From the NCBI GenBank assembly GCA_947503525.1, contig CANNEA010000002.1:620001-684000 (forward strand): a DNA stretch of 64,000 nt. Direction: 5' to 3'. This stretch comes from an uncultured Carboxylicivirga sp. GTDB taxonomy: Bacteria > Bacteroidota > Bacteroidia > Bacteroidales > Marinilabiliaceae. This document shows positions 17,687-26,296 of this stretch, piece by piece. Made by a program: the position numbers and the translations under genes. The notes beneath the pieces are model-generated. The model worked only from the letters and a program-made list of their open reading frames with translations. It had not been told where the DNA came from and did not search any database. Position 1 is the stretch's first letter. Every line of letters starts with the position of its first letter.

Positions 17687-18502
17687 ATGAAGAAACTAAA
17701 ACTCAAATTACACGAAGCCATTTTTGAAGCGGATACCAAACAAGGTAGATGGTTTGATATTTCCCTGATCGTTCTTATTGTTTTAAGCATCATTCTTGTG
17801 ATGATTGAAAGTGACGATCGTATTCTTCCCAAGGCTGATAAATGGTTAACTGCAGCTGAATGGGTAGTGACTATTCTATTTACTATTGAATATATTTTGC
17901 GTATCTGGATTATTGAAAGACCTAAAAAATACATCTTTTCGTTTTATGGCATAATTGATTTACTATCGATATTACCAACTTACATAGGAATCTTTTTTGC
18001 GGGTACACAAATGTTACTTGTTCTTCGGTCACTCAGACTCCTTAGAATATTCAGAGTATTGAAACTAACACGTTACGTCAATGAGTCATCAGTACTTTGG
18101 CAAGCCTTATATGCCGGCAGAAATAAAATTGGAGTCTTTTTATTCGCCATACTTATTTTGATTACTATACTCGGAACAGTTATGTACATGATTGAAAGTC
18201 CATACAATCAAGGTTTCAGGAGTATACCAGAAAGTATATATTGGGCGGTGGTAACGCTTACAACCGTTGGCTATGGAGATATTGCGCCAGTAACCGCATT
18301 TGGTAAATTTGTTGCAGGTTTAATTATGATACTGGGGTATGCCATTATTGCGGTACCTACGGGCATTGTAACAAGCGAACTGGCAAGAGAAGCTCGATTG
18401 AAAACACCAACAAATACTCAAGTTTGTTCAGCCTGTTTAAAGGATGATCATGACGATGATGCGAGGCATTGTAGTCATTGTGGAAATAATTTATCCTTGT
18501 AG
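17687..18502 (+). CDS. Voltage-gated-type potassium channel with C-terminal zinc ribbon
   Basis: 271-residue inner-membrane ion channel. Six membrane segments are visible. The fourth carries regularly spaced arginines (RSLRLLRIFRVLKLTR), the voltage-sensor pattern. The pore loop has the K+ selectivity filter TLTTVGYGD. After the last helix the short cytosolic tail ends in two Cys-x-x-Cys pairs (CSACL and CSHCG), a zinc-ribbon-like module. The family is the Kch/KvAP-like bacterial channels; the voltage gating is inferred from the S4 arginines. Confidence 0.92.
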   Translation: MKKLKLKLHEAIFEADTKQGRWFDISLIVLIVLSIILVMIESDDRILPKADKWLTAAEWVVTILFTIEYILRIWIIERPKKYIFSFYGIIDLLSILPTYIGIFFAGTQMLLVLRSLRLLRIFRVLKLTRYVNESSVLWQALYAGRNKIGVFLFAILILITILGTVMYMIESPYNQGFRSIPESIYWAVVTLTTVGYGDIAPVTAFGKFVAGLIMILGYAIIAVPTGIVTSELAREARLKTPTNTQVCSACLKDDHDDDARHCSHCGNNLSL

Positions 18503-18568
18503 AAAAGTCGCTATCCACTTTATAGATCTTTACTTATTAACTTAAGCAAATCATTTAATTTTACTTCT

Positions 18569-18576
18569 TATCTTTG
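18569..18576 (+). promoter_or_regulatory. -7 element TATCTTTG for the mutL operon
   Basis: Exact TAnnTTTG match, 36-43 bp before the start of the small gene preceding mutL. Confidence 0.6.
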
Positions 18577-18611
18577 CATAAGGCGCGGAGTAAACGCAAA
18601 AAGATATTGAT

Positions 18612-18941
18612 ATGAAGACTGGTTTTACAAAAGTTGCACGTCATCGAGTATTTCAGCATGATCCGATATATTACGATGAAAAGAAGGAGGCACGTGAGGA
18701 AAGAGAACGCAATGCCCGAGTGGAATTGGGCTTGTTGACCGAGGAGGAGAAAGTAAATGGTTATGCAGGACGTATAAAAGGAGGTATGCGCCGTCGCTTA
18801 AAATCTCAATATGAAGTATCGAGAAGTGCCAAGCGCAACTCTAATATTCGCCTGATTGCAATACTTGTCATTTTAATGGCAATAGGAGTTTATGCCATTG
18901 AATCCGGAATGGAGTGGTTGAGTATATTCATTGGCGAATAG
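18612..18941 (+). CDS. Small basic protein with C-terminal membrane anchor, upstream of mutL
   Basis: 109-residue protein of unknown function. The N-terminal ~75 residues are soluble, highly charged and rich in Arg/Lys/Glu (KKEAREERERNARVELGLL), and one hydrophobic helix follows at about 80-97. This arrangement suggests a tail-anchored inner-membrane protein facing the cytosol. It is 28 bp upstream of mutL and shares its promoter. From memory, similar small genes sit before mutL in other Bacteroidetes, but that needs a search. Confidence 0.8.
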   Translation: MKTGFTKVARHRVFQHDPIYYDEKKEAREERERNARVELGLLTEEEKVNGYAGRIKGGMRRRLKSQYEVSRSAKRNSNIRLIAILVILMAIGVYAIESGMEWLSIFIGE

Positions 18942-18969
18942 TTGTTGAAAGCATAGAGAAAAGAAATAA

Positions 18970-20856
18970 ATGTCAAATATTATACAGTTATTGCCCGACT
19001 CGGTGGCTAATCAAATTGCTGCCGGAGAGGTAATACAACGCCCTGCCTCTGTCATTAAAGAATTGATGGAGAATGCGGTGGATGCTGGCGCTAGCCAAAT
19101 TCAGGTTGTTACTGCTGAAGCCGGAAAGACCTTAATTCAAGTTATAGATAATGGTTCGGGCATGGAAGAAACAGATGCCCGGATGGCTTTTGAGCGTCAT
19201 GCCACTTCGAAAATACGTGAGGCCAAAGATTTATTTGCCTTAAACACAATGGGCTTTAGAGGTGAAGCCCTAGCTTCAATAGCAGCCATTGCTCATGTGG
19301 AACTAAAAACAAGGCGGCAAGAAAACGAACTTGGTGTACATATTTGCATTGCCGGTTCGCAAGTTGAATCGCAAGAACCCATTCAATGTGCCAAAGGCTG
19401 TCAGTTTATTATTAAAAACCTTTTCTATAACGTCCCTGCCCGTCGTCGCTTTCTAAAAAAGAACTCAACAGAACTGCGACACATCATCAACGAATTTCAG
19501 CGCGTTGCCTTAGCCAATCCTGAAGTGGCCATGAGTTTAATTCATAACAATGTGCCGCTTTTTAATTTACCAGAAGGCAATACCAGGCAACGCATTGTTA
19601 ATATGATGGGTAAGCAGATTGGCAATCAGTTGATTCCTATCGAGACTGATACGGTGATGATAAAAATATCTGGTTTTGTAGGTAAGCCAGAGGCCGCCCG
19701 AAAAACTATGGGTGATCAATTCTTTTTCGTCAACAATCGATATATGCGTCATCCATACTTGCACCGTTCTGTCATGGATGCATACGATAATATATTAATG
19801 CCGGAAACCATTCCTGCCTATTTTATTTTTCTGGAGGTCGATCCTGGCATTGTAGATGTAAACATCCATCCAACCAAAACTGAAATAAAATTTGAAGACG
19901 AACGAGCCATCTGGCAAATACTGAACGCATCCATTCGTGAAAGCCTAGGTAAATTTAACATGATGCCATCCATTGATTTTGATACTCAGGATCAGATTGA
20001 GATTCCGGTAACTGATCATGGGCACATTCCATCCGAACCTAATATTGATGTTAATCCGTTTTACAATCCATTTGAGGAAGAAAAAAAACGTGAAGCGACT
20101 AATTATGGAGGTTCAACTTCTCCTTCATTTGATCATGGATCTAAAACGGATGGTTGGGAAAAATTATACGATGGTTTTGAATCTACTCCTTCAAGCTTTG
20201 GGCCTGAACATGCTGAACAATCGTTTGAGTCGCAGGCAGAACCAATGCAACAGACCATCTTATCATCCGGGGGCGATGAAGCAACAGCTGGTAGCAATCG
20301 CTTTTTTCAGCTGAAAAACCGTTATGTGTTTACTTCAGTTAAATCCGGCTTGATGATAATTGATCAGAAACGAGCTCATGAGCGTATTGTTTTTGAGGGC
20401 TTTATGCAATCATTAAGTAAAGGAGCTTCGCTTTCACAGAAAAGCCTTTTTCCTGAAGAATTGAAATTTGGACCTCAGGAAATGACAATGGTTAATGAAT
20501 TGAAAGAGGATTTATTAGCTCTTGGTCTTGAACTAGGAGAAAGCAAAGAGGAAACGATTACCGTATTGTCTACGCCAGCAGGTTTGGAAAATGTTTCTGC
20601 AGCTCAACTCATAGATGGTATATTAAGCGATTTTAGAGATGGGGAGGTTGATTTGGAGAAAGAGGTTTGTGAGCAAATAGCCGGTTCAATGGCCAAACGA
20701 GCGGCAATGCCATATGGAAAGATTTTGAGTTCGATTGAGATGAGTGAACTATTTGATCAATTATTTGCATGTAAAGTACCCAACTTTTCACCCTCAGGAA
20801 AAACCATTATTTCCATTTTGGATAATGATGAGCTTGAAAAGCGATTTAATCTCTAA
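18970..20856 (+). CDS. mutL: DNA mismatch repair protein MutL
   Basis: 628-residue GHKL ATPase that links MutS mismatch recognition to strand excision. The N-terminal motifs are complete: IAAGEVIQRPASVIKELMENAVDAGA, DNGSGM and GFRGEALASIAAIA. The central linker (~350-430) is acidic and poorly conserved. In the C-terminal dimer domain the usual endonuclease motif DQHA(x)2E(x)4E reads DQKRAHERIVFE, and the CPHGRP element reads SPSGKT, so the metal-dependent nicking site looks altered. Cotranscribed with the small membrane protein upstream. Confidence 0.95.
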   Translation: MSNIIQLLPDSVANQIAAGEVIQRPASVIKELMENAVDAGASQIQVVTAEAGKTLIQVIDNGSGMEETDARMAFERHATSKIREAKDLFALNTMGFRGEALASIAAIAHVELKTRRQENELGVHICIAGSQVESQEPIQCAKGCQFIIKNLFYNVPARRRFLKKNSTELRHIINEFQRVALANPEVAMSLIHNNVPLFNLPEGNTRQRIVNMMGKQIGNQLIPIETDTVMIKISGFVGKPEAARKTMGDQFFFVNNRYMRHPYLHRSVMDAYDNILMPETIPAYFIFLEVDPGIVDVNIHPTKTEIKFEDERAIWQILNASIRESLGKFNMMPSIDFDTQDQIEIPVTDHGHIPSEPNIDVNPFYNPFEEEKKREATNYGGSTSPSFDHGSKTDGWEKLYDGFESTPSSFGPEHAEQSFESQAEPMQQTILSSGGDEATAGSNRFFQLKNRYVFTSVKSGLMIIDQKRAHERIVFEGFMQSLSKGASLSQKSLFPEELKFGPQEMTMVNELKEDLLALGLELGESKEETITVLSTPAGLENVSAAQLIDGILSDFRDGEVDLEKEVCEQIAGSMAKRAAMPYGKILSSIEMSELFDQLFACKVPNFSPSGKTIISILDNDELEKRFNL

Positions 20857-21017
20857 TAGAATATTGATGCCACTTTGGCAGAAATTAAAATCCAGTGAAC
20901 TGACTTTATGTTGTTTTTGTTGTAAAAAGTAATGTTCTAAAGTATTTTTCCTTAAATTATTACTCTGGCATTGATGTTGCGGAACACAAGATCACATTGA
21001 ACTAAAAGATTAAATAC

Positions 21018-21755
21018 ATGATATATCGCTCTTCACCATTTGCAGGTCTGCCTCCGGTAACCAAGAACCTACTTATTATTAATAGTTTGTTTTTGTTGGC
21101 AACCTGGGTTTTACAATCTACGTTTGGAATTGATTTATCGAGATATCTGGGTTTACATATGCCCATTTCGGAGCACTTTAATATAGCCCAATTCGGAACA
21201 TACATGTTTATGCATGGTGGATTTACCCATTTATTATTCAATATGTTTGCGGTTTTTATGTTTGGCCGCACTTTAGAAGCCTATTGGGGCTCAAAGAAGT
21301 TTTTTACCTATTATGTTATCACTGGTATTGGAGCAGGTGTAATACACTTGTTGACGAGTTACATTGATTATTATAATGTTGCATCACTACTATCGGCTGA
21401 ACAAATTGCCATTGTAAAAGCGCAAGGGGCTCAAGCCTTGGATGAATTCAAAAACTTTACGAATCCTGATATGGCTGAACTCAACTTTATCATAAATGGT
21501 ACAACGGTTGGTGCTTCAGGAGCTGTGTTTGGTATTCTACTGGCATTTGGAATGTTGTTCCCGAATACGCAATTAATGCTACTTTTTCCTCCGATACCCA
21601 TTAAAGCTAAATATTTTGTAATGATATACGGTGTCGCGGAGTTGTTTGCCGGTTTAAGAAATTCACCAATGGATAACGTGGCACATTGGGCGCATTTGGG
21701 AGGTATGATTTTTGGTTATATCTTAATAAAATATTGGCAGAAAACAGGTAAATAA
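21018..21755 (+). CDS. Rhomboid family intramembrane serine protease 1
   Basis: 245-residue integral inner-membrane protease with about six helices. The rhomboid fold is shown by the HxxxN motif in GGFTHLLFNMF, the nucleophile Ser in GASGAVFG, and the base His in NVAHWAHLGGM. A soluble insert of about 40 residues lies between helices (~120-160). It is followed after 5 bp by a second rhomboid gene and then an EEP-family gene, a three-gene operon. Substrates are unknown; rhomboids cleave transmembrane segments of other proteins. Confidence 0.93.
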   Translation: MIYRSSPFAGLPPVTKNLLIINSLFLLATWVLQSTFGIDLSRYLGLHMPISEHFNIAQFGTYMFMHGGFTHLLFNMFAVFMFGRTLEAYWGSKKFFTYYVITGIGAGVIHLLTSYIDYYNVASLLSAEQIAIVKAQGAQALDEFKNFTNPDMAELNFIINGTTVGASGAVFGILLAFGMLFPNTQLMLLFPPIPIKAKYFVMIYGVAELFAGLRNSPMDNVAHWAHLGGMIFGYILIKYWQKTGK

Positions 21756-21760
21756 GTTTC

Positions 21761-22651
21761 ATGAGTATAATTGATGAAATAAAGCAATCGTATAGGCAAG
21801 GTGGTGCATTAACAAAGCTGATTTATGTTAATGTGGCTGTTTTTGTTGTGGTTAGGCTTATTCAGGTGTTTTTTAGTTTCTCTTCTGGTTCCGGAAGCCT
21901 CGCTGACTACCCGGTCTTAAACTGGATTTCGGTTCCTTCTGATCCAATAGAGCTTTTGATGAAGCCATGGACATTAATCACATACATGTTCGTGCATTAC
22001 GATTTTCTGCACATCATCTTTAATTTAATATACCTGTATTGGTTTGGACGTATTTTTCTTGAATTCTTAAATCCGCGTCAGTTATTAGGGGTTTATTTTT
22101 TAGGTGGATTGTCTGGGGCATTAATGTATTTGTTGGCTTACAATTTAGTACCTGTACTTTATCAGTATAATTCATCGTCTATTCTACTTGGTGCTTCAGC
22201 TTCAGTTATGGCCATACTGTTCACGATAGCACGCTTACGTTCCGATCACCAAATTTATTTGATGTTTTTTGGAGCCGTAAAACTAAAATATATTGCCTTA
22301 GCTGCATTGATAATAGATTTAATTAGTATATCATCCTTGTCTAATACAGGTGGGCACCTGGCTCATATTGGCGGAGCTGTATTTGGATATTTATATGCGG
22401 GTTGGTTTATTAAGGGTAAAGATGTTACCTTAGGGTTTAATAAAATTATGGATGGTATTGCTACCTTGTTCACGCCAAAATCAAAGCTGAAGGTAACGCA
22501 CAGGCGGCCAATGTCTGACTTGGATTACAATAAAAGAAAGCTTAATGATCAGCAGGAAGTTGATCGTATTTTAGAGAAGATCAAAGCTAGTGGGTATGAT
22601 AGTCTGACTTCGCAGGAGAAAAAAACATTATTCGAAGCCAGTAAAAAATAA
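21761..22651 (+). CDS. Rhomboid family intramembrane serine protease 2 with C-terminal tail
   Basis: 296-residue second rhomboid in the operon. HxxxN is in LHIIFNLIY, Ser in LGASASVMA, and His in GGHLAHIGGA, so the dyad is present although the GxSG motif is GASAS. After the last helix a ~75-residue basic cytosolic tail (LKVTHRRPMSDLDYNKRK) ends with a DUF6576-like helix pair (VDRILEKIKASGYDSLTSQEK), common in Bacteroidetes rhomboids. It starts 5 bp after the first rhomboid stop, indicating a tandem but diverged pair. Confidence 0.93.
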   Translation: MSIIDEIKQSYRQGGALTKLIYVNVAVFVVVRLIQVFFSFSSGSGSLADYPVLNWISVPSDPIELLMKPWTLITYMFVHYDFLHIIFNLIYLYWFGRIFLEFLNPRQLLGVYFLGGLSGALMYLLAYNLVPVLYQYNSSSILLGASASVMAILFTIARLRSDHQIYLMFFGAVKLKYIALAALIIDLISISSLSNTGGHLAHIGGAVFGYLYAGWFIKGKDVTLGFNKIMDGIATLFTPKSKLKVTHRRPMSDLDYNKRKLNDQQEVDRILEKIKASGYDSLTSQEKKTLFEASKK

Positions 22652-22661
22652 ATAATTCCCA

Positions 22662-23780
22662 TTGAGAAAAATTTTTAAATCCATAGTAACGCTTGTTTCC
22701 TTTGCTGCCGGTTTGGTGCTGCTACTATCCGTACTTACCGCATACATTAATCCTGGCCGTACATGGGTGTTTGCCTTTCTTGGTTTTGCTTTCCCAGCCA
22801 TCTGGATTATTAATCTCTTATTAGCCATTTTTTGGGCAGTTAAGCGACGTTGGCAGTTTCTGTTACCATTAATTGCATTGTTCATTACATTCGGGCATTG
22901 GAATAATACTTTTCAGTGGAAAGGAAAAACTCTAAAAAAGGACATTGTACTCGAAAAGCCCTTGAGTGTGATGAGTTTTAATGTGCGCATGTTGGATTAT
23001 TATAATTGGACGGGTGAGAAAAATGTGCATGAAAAGATATTTGACATGATCCGAAAGGAGAATCCGGATGTGCTTTGTCTACAGGAGTTCTATAGTTCGA
23101 AAAATGAAAGTAAGTTCAGCGAACACTACATATTAGCTCGCCTTAATCAGTATAAATACAAACATATCGAATACCGTTCAGGCAAACGAGGAAGGCGAAA
23201 TTTTGGACTGGTGACCTTTAGTAAGTACCCGATTCTTGAAAAAGGGAATTTGAAATTTGAACACACCAGCAATTTTAGTATTCATACCGATATTAAAGCT
23301 CACGGGCAAAGAGTCAGAGTTTTCAATAATCATTTGGAATCTATTCGGTTTAGCTCCAAGCATCTTAATTTTTTAGATAGCTTAAATTACAAAAATGATG
23401 TAGAGCGTCGCGAAGGTATGAAAGAAATTACATCCAAAATGCGCACAGCATTTGAACACCGTGCGGATCAAGCTGAACGTATTGGTCGTCATATTAGTAA
23501 TTCGCCGTATCCTCCTATCGTTTGTGGTGATTTTAATGATACACCTGTTTCATATGTCTATAGCCAAATGAGGGGAAATTTAAAGGATGCTTTCGTGGAA
23601 TCTGGAAAAGGATTTGGAGGAACTTACAATGGACGTCTTCCTTCATTTCGAATTGATTTTATATTCCATGATAAGCGATTCGATTCTTATGATTTTAAAA
23701 AGTTCGATGTCAATTATTCAGACCACTTTCCAATTATGGCAACTCTGAACCTGGAAATAAGTAAAAAAGATAAGAGTTAA
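22662..23780 (+). CDS. Membrane-anchored endonuclease/exonuclease/phosphatase family protein
   Basis: 372-residue protein beginning with TTG, 10 bp after the second rhomboid. Two hydrophobic segments (~8-30 and ~36-75) precede a large EEP domain. Catalytic motifs are visible: SFNVRMLDYYNW, LCLQEFY (metal-binding Glu), FNNHLES, CGDFNDTPVSY (Asp-Asn pair) and NYSDHFPI (C-terminal Asp-His). With the anchor the domain likely faces the periplasm. The family includes DNases, phosphodiesterases and sphingomyelinases, so the substrate is not determined. Confidence 0.88.
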   Translation: MRKIFKSIVTLVSFAAGLVLLLSVLTAYINPGRTWVFAFLGFAFPAIWIINLLLAIFWAVKRRWQFLLPLIALFITFGHWNNTFQWKGKTLKKDIVLEKPLSVMSFNVRMLDYYNWTGEKNVHEKIFDMIRKENPDVLCLQEFYSSKNESKFSEHYILARLNQYKYKHIEYRSGKRGRRNFGLVTFSKYPILEKGNLKFEHTSNFSIHTDIKAHGQRVRVFNNHLESIRFSSKHLNFLDSLNYKNDVERREGMKEITSKMRTAFEHRADQAERIGRHISNSPYPPIVCGDFNDTPVSYVYSQMRGNLKDAFVESGKGFGGTYNGRLPSFRIDFIFHDKRFDSYDFKKFDVNYSDHFPIMATLNLEISKKDKS

Positions 23781-23831
23781 TTTACCATTTTACTTTACAT
23801 CAAATAATAATGTTAAAAGGCATGATTTGTT

Positions 23832-23873
23832 TGGTTTGTATCACAAACTTAATTAAGTTTGTGATACAAACCA
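23832..23873. promoter_or_regulatory. 42-bp perfect palindrome overlapping a -7 element (candidate operator)
   Basis: Positions 23832-23852 are the exact reverse complement of 23853-23873. Each half contains TTTGTATCACAAA, itself a 13-bp interrupted palindrome (TTTGT-ATC-ACAAA), so the site offers two dimer sites around one centre. The centre creates TAAGTTTG (23854-23861), an exact -7 element on both strands, 31 bp before the next start. The most likely reader is the winged-helix regulator encoded at 24508-24804 in the same operon. Confidence 0.8.
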
Positions 23874-23891
23874 TATTTAAATCTCCTTGAT

Positions 23892-24506
23892 ATGAACCCG
23901 GATAATGATGATGCCAATAATATGGATGAATTACAATCCATAGAAGTGATTAGACAAATGATTGCCTCTTCTCAGCGAAAACTTAAAAGTGATGGGATTT
24001 TATTTATCATTTGGGGATGGCTTGCTTTTTATAACTATTTCTTCTCGGCCTATCTACTTCAGTACGTTCCGCTGTCCTATTATATAAAAAGTGTTCTTAA
24101 ATACCTTGGCCCAATTTTATTTATTGCAGTGTTGGTTTACACCATTTATTACCTCTACAAAAAAAGTAAGCACGTTCAAACATACATTGATATTTCGTTA
24201 CGTTATGTATGGATTGCGTTAATTGTGTGTATGATGTTGGTAAATTTGATTCAGTTCAATGTATTACAGAGTATTAACTTTGAATTGCAGCATCCCATAT
24301 TTATGGTTTTAATTGCATTTGCCATAACAGTCACCGGTGGAATTCTACGATATCGATTGATTATTTTTGGAGGCATATTTTTTGGAATATTGGCACTCGC
24401 TGCTTCGAATTATGATTTAGAAACTCAATTATTGATTGATTCATTCGCATGGCTGGTTGCCTTTATCATTCCGGGGCATATAATGTATTCACAAAGGAAT
24501 AAATAG
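23892..24506 (+). CDS. Polytopic membrane protein paired with a winged-helix regulator
   Basis: 204-residue protein of unknown function. An acidic N-terminal ~35 residues (including MDELQSIEVIRQMIASSQRK) is followed by about six membrane helices with short loops and no catalytic motif. It starts 18 bp after a 42-bp palindrome and its stop is 1 bp before the next gene, a transcriptional regulator. Small integral membrane proteins cotranscribed with such regulators often tune membrane stress or transporter systems, but no specific role can be given. Confidence 0.75.
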   Translation: MNPDNDDANNMDELQSIEVIRQMIASSQRKLKSDGILFIIWGWLAFYNYFFSAYLLQYVPLSYYIKSVLKYLGPILFIAVLVYTIYYLYKKSKHVQTYIDISLRYVWIALIVCMMLVNLIQFNVLQSINFELQHPIFMVLIAFAITVTGGILRYRLIIFGGIFFGILALAASNYDLETQLLIDSFAWLVAFIIPGHIMYSQRNK

Positions 24507-24507
24507 A

Positions 24508-24804
24508 ATGTTTAAGCAACTGGATCCTATCTTACATTCTCAGGTTCGTTTAGCCATCATGTCCTTACTTGTTGGTGTAAAATCTGCTGAATTTGCTTTT
24601 TTACTTGAGAGCACAAAAGCTACAAAAGGCAATTTAAGTTTTCAATTGAGCAAACTTAAGGATGCTGGTTATGTTGAAATACTTAAAACAAATAAGGGAA
24701 ATTATCCTTTAACTACATGTAAAATCACTGCTAAAGGATTGGATGCTTTTACGGATTATGTCAATTGCATGGAAGATTATTTTAAAACTTTTAAGGCGAA
24801 ATAA
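24508..24804 (+). CDS. Winged-helix transcriptional regulator (MarR/ArsR-like)
   Basis: 98-residue protein consisting of one winged helix-turn-helix domain: [21 protein letters not shown], then the recognition helix [20 protein letters not shown], and the wing [18 protein letters not shown]. This size and pattern match the HTH_34 group of small regulators. It immediately follows the membrane protein gene, and the operon has a long palindromic operator upstream, so autoregulation as a dimer or pair of dimers is likely. Confidence 0.88.
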   Translation: MFKQLDPILHSQVRLAIMSLLVGVKSAEFAFLLESTKATKGNLSFQLSKLKDAGYVEILKTNKGNYPLTTCKITAKGLDAFTDYVNCMEDYFKTFKAK

Positions 24805-24811
24805 AAAAGAC

Positions 24812-24819
24812 TATTTTTG
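24812..24819 (+). promoter_or_regulatory. -7 element TATTTTTG for thyA-folA
   Basis: Exact TAnnTTTG match just past the regulator stop and 21-28 bp before the thyA start. Confidence 0.6.
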
Positions 24820-24839
24820 GGCCTTTAAATTTGAGCAAT

Positions 24840-25634
24840 ATGAAGCAATATTTGGATTTACTGCAAAGGGTGTTGGATGAGGGAGTAACTAAGGAGGATA
24901 GAACCGGAACGGGTACTACCAGTGTATTTGGTCATCAAATGCGTTTTGACCTGAGTGAAGGATTCCCTTTGTTAACAACCAAAAAGCTTCATCTTAAATC
25001 CATTATTCATGAATTACTTTGGTTTCTGAAAGGGAGTACCAATGTAAAATATTTGCAGGATAATGGGGTTCGAATTTGGAATGAGTGGGCTAAAGAAGAT
25101 GGTGAGTTAGGACCTATCTATGGCTATCAGTGGCGTTCATGGCCTGATTATAAGGGAGGAAATATCGACCAGATTAAACAGGTTGTTGAAAGTATAAAAA
25201 CCAATCCGGATTCGCGTCGTCACATTGTGAGCGCATGGAATGTTGGTGCAATTGATGATATGCAATTACCTCCTTGTCATATTCTGTTTCAGTTTTATGT
25301 TGCTGATGGCAAATTGAGTTGTCAGCTCTATCAACGCAGCGCAGACATATTTTTAGGCGTACCTTTTAATATAGCCTCATATGCCATATTAACAATGATG
25401 GTAGCTCAGGTATGCGGATTAAAACCCGGAACTTTTGTACATACTTTAGGTGATGCTCATATTTATCAAAACCACCTGGAACAGGTCAAACTACAGTTGA
25501 CGAGAGAGCCAATGGCTTTGTCAGAATTATACATCAATCCGGATAAAACAAATATTGACGATTTTGAGTTTGCTGATTTTGAATTGCGTAACTACGAATC
25601 GCATCCACACATAAAAGGCGCCATTTCTGTATGA
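24840..25634 (+). CDS. thyA: Thymidylate synthase
   Basis: 264-residue cytosolic enzyme that methylates dUMP to dTMP with methylene-tetrahydrofolate, producing dihydrofolate. Start [15 protein letters not shown] aligns with the E. coli start, so the ATG at 24840 is chosen over a TTG 9 bp earlier. Seen: DRTGTGT, the catalytic Cys in [30 protein letters not shown] and the [12 protein letters not shown] block. Its stop overlaps the folA start by 4 bp (ATGA), so the enzyme that regenerates tetrahydrofolate is translationally coupled. Confidence 0.97.
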   Translation: MKQYLDLLQRVLDEGVTKEDRTGTGTTSVFGHQMRFDLSEGFPLLTTKKLHLKSIIHELLWFLKGSTNVKYLQDNGVRIWNEWAKEDGELGPIYGYQWRSWPDYKGGNIDQIKQVVESIKTNPDSRRHIVSAWNVGAIDDMQLPPCHILFQFYVADGKLSCQLYQRSADIFLGVPFNIASYAILTMMVAQVCGLKPGTFVHTLGDAHIYQNHLEQVKLQLTREPMALSELYINPDKTNIDDFEFADFELRNYESHPHIKGAISV

Positions 25635-26140
25635 TACTTGCAATGATAGTAGCCGTTGATCAAAACAACGGAATTGGAAAAGATAATGACCAACTGGCCT
25701 ATATTTCAGCGGACCTTAAGCGTTTTAAGCAGCTAACCACTGGTCATACCATTTTAATGGGTCGCAAGACATTTGAGGCGCTTCCTAAAGGAGCTTTGCC
25801 TAAGCGTCGAAATGTAGTGATCACCCGTCAGAAGGGATTTGAAGCTCCTGGTGTTGAAGTAGTAAGTTCTATTGGTGAGGCCTTGTCCATCTGTAATGAA
25901 GATCAGAAAGTTTTTGTTATTGGTGGTGGCGAGGTTTATAAAGCCTTTTTACCTGAAACTGATGAATTATACCTGACTGAAATCCACCATTCTTTCGATG
26001 GAGCAGATGTGTTTTTTCCTGAATACCAGAATTTAGGTTGGAAAACAACTCATAAGGAGGGACCCTTATCAGATGATAAAACAGGTTTGAGTTATAGTTA
26101 TATCAACCTAAAGCGAACAGGAAAATACGACTGTGTTTAA
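25631..26140 (+). CDS. folA: Dihydrofolate reductase
   Basis: 169-residue enzyme that reduces dihydrofolate to tetrahydrofolate with NADPH. Family features: [13 protein letters not shown] at the start, the active-site acidic residue in [12 protein letters not shown], the NADPH loop [24 protein letters not shown], and [15 protein letters not shown]. Overlaps thyA by 4 bp, the classic folate recycling pair. The residue usually Trp after the GIGKDN-LP turn is Tyr here. Confidence 0.95.
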   Translation: MILAMIVAVDQNNGIGKDNDQLAYISADLKRFKQLTTGHTILMGRKTFEALPKGALPKRRNVVITRQKGFEAPGVEVVSSIGEALSICNEDQKVFVIGGGEVYKAFLPETDELYLTEIHHSFDGADVFFPEYQNLGWKTTHKEGPLSDDKTGLSYSYINLKRTGKYDCV

Positions 26141-26296
26141 TTTCAATAAATCCTAGGTTCTTATACTCTTTTGACGGGAATCCTATTGATTTTGTTAACA
26201 TAGAGGTATGAAAATATTGCTCGCTTTAATAACTGATAGAGTGTTCGGCCATACCAATGTTTCTCTCCCTTTAATCGCATAGGTGCCTATACTATA

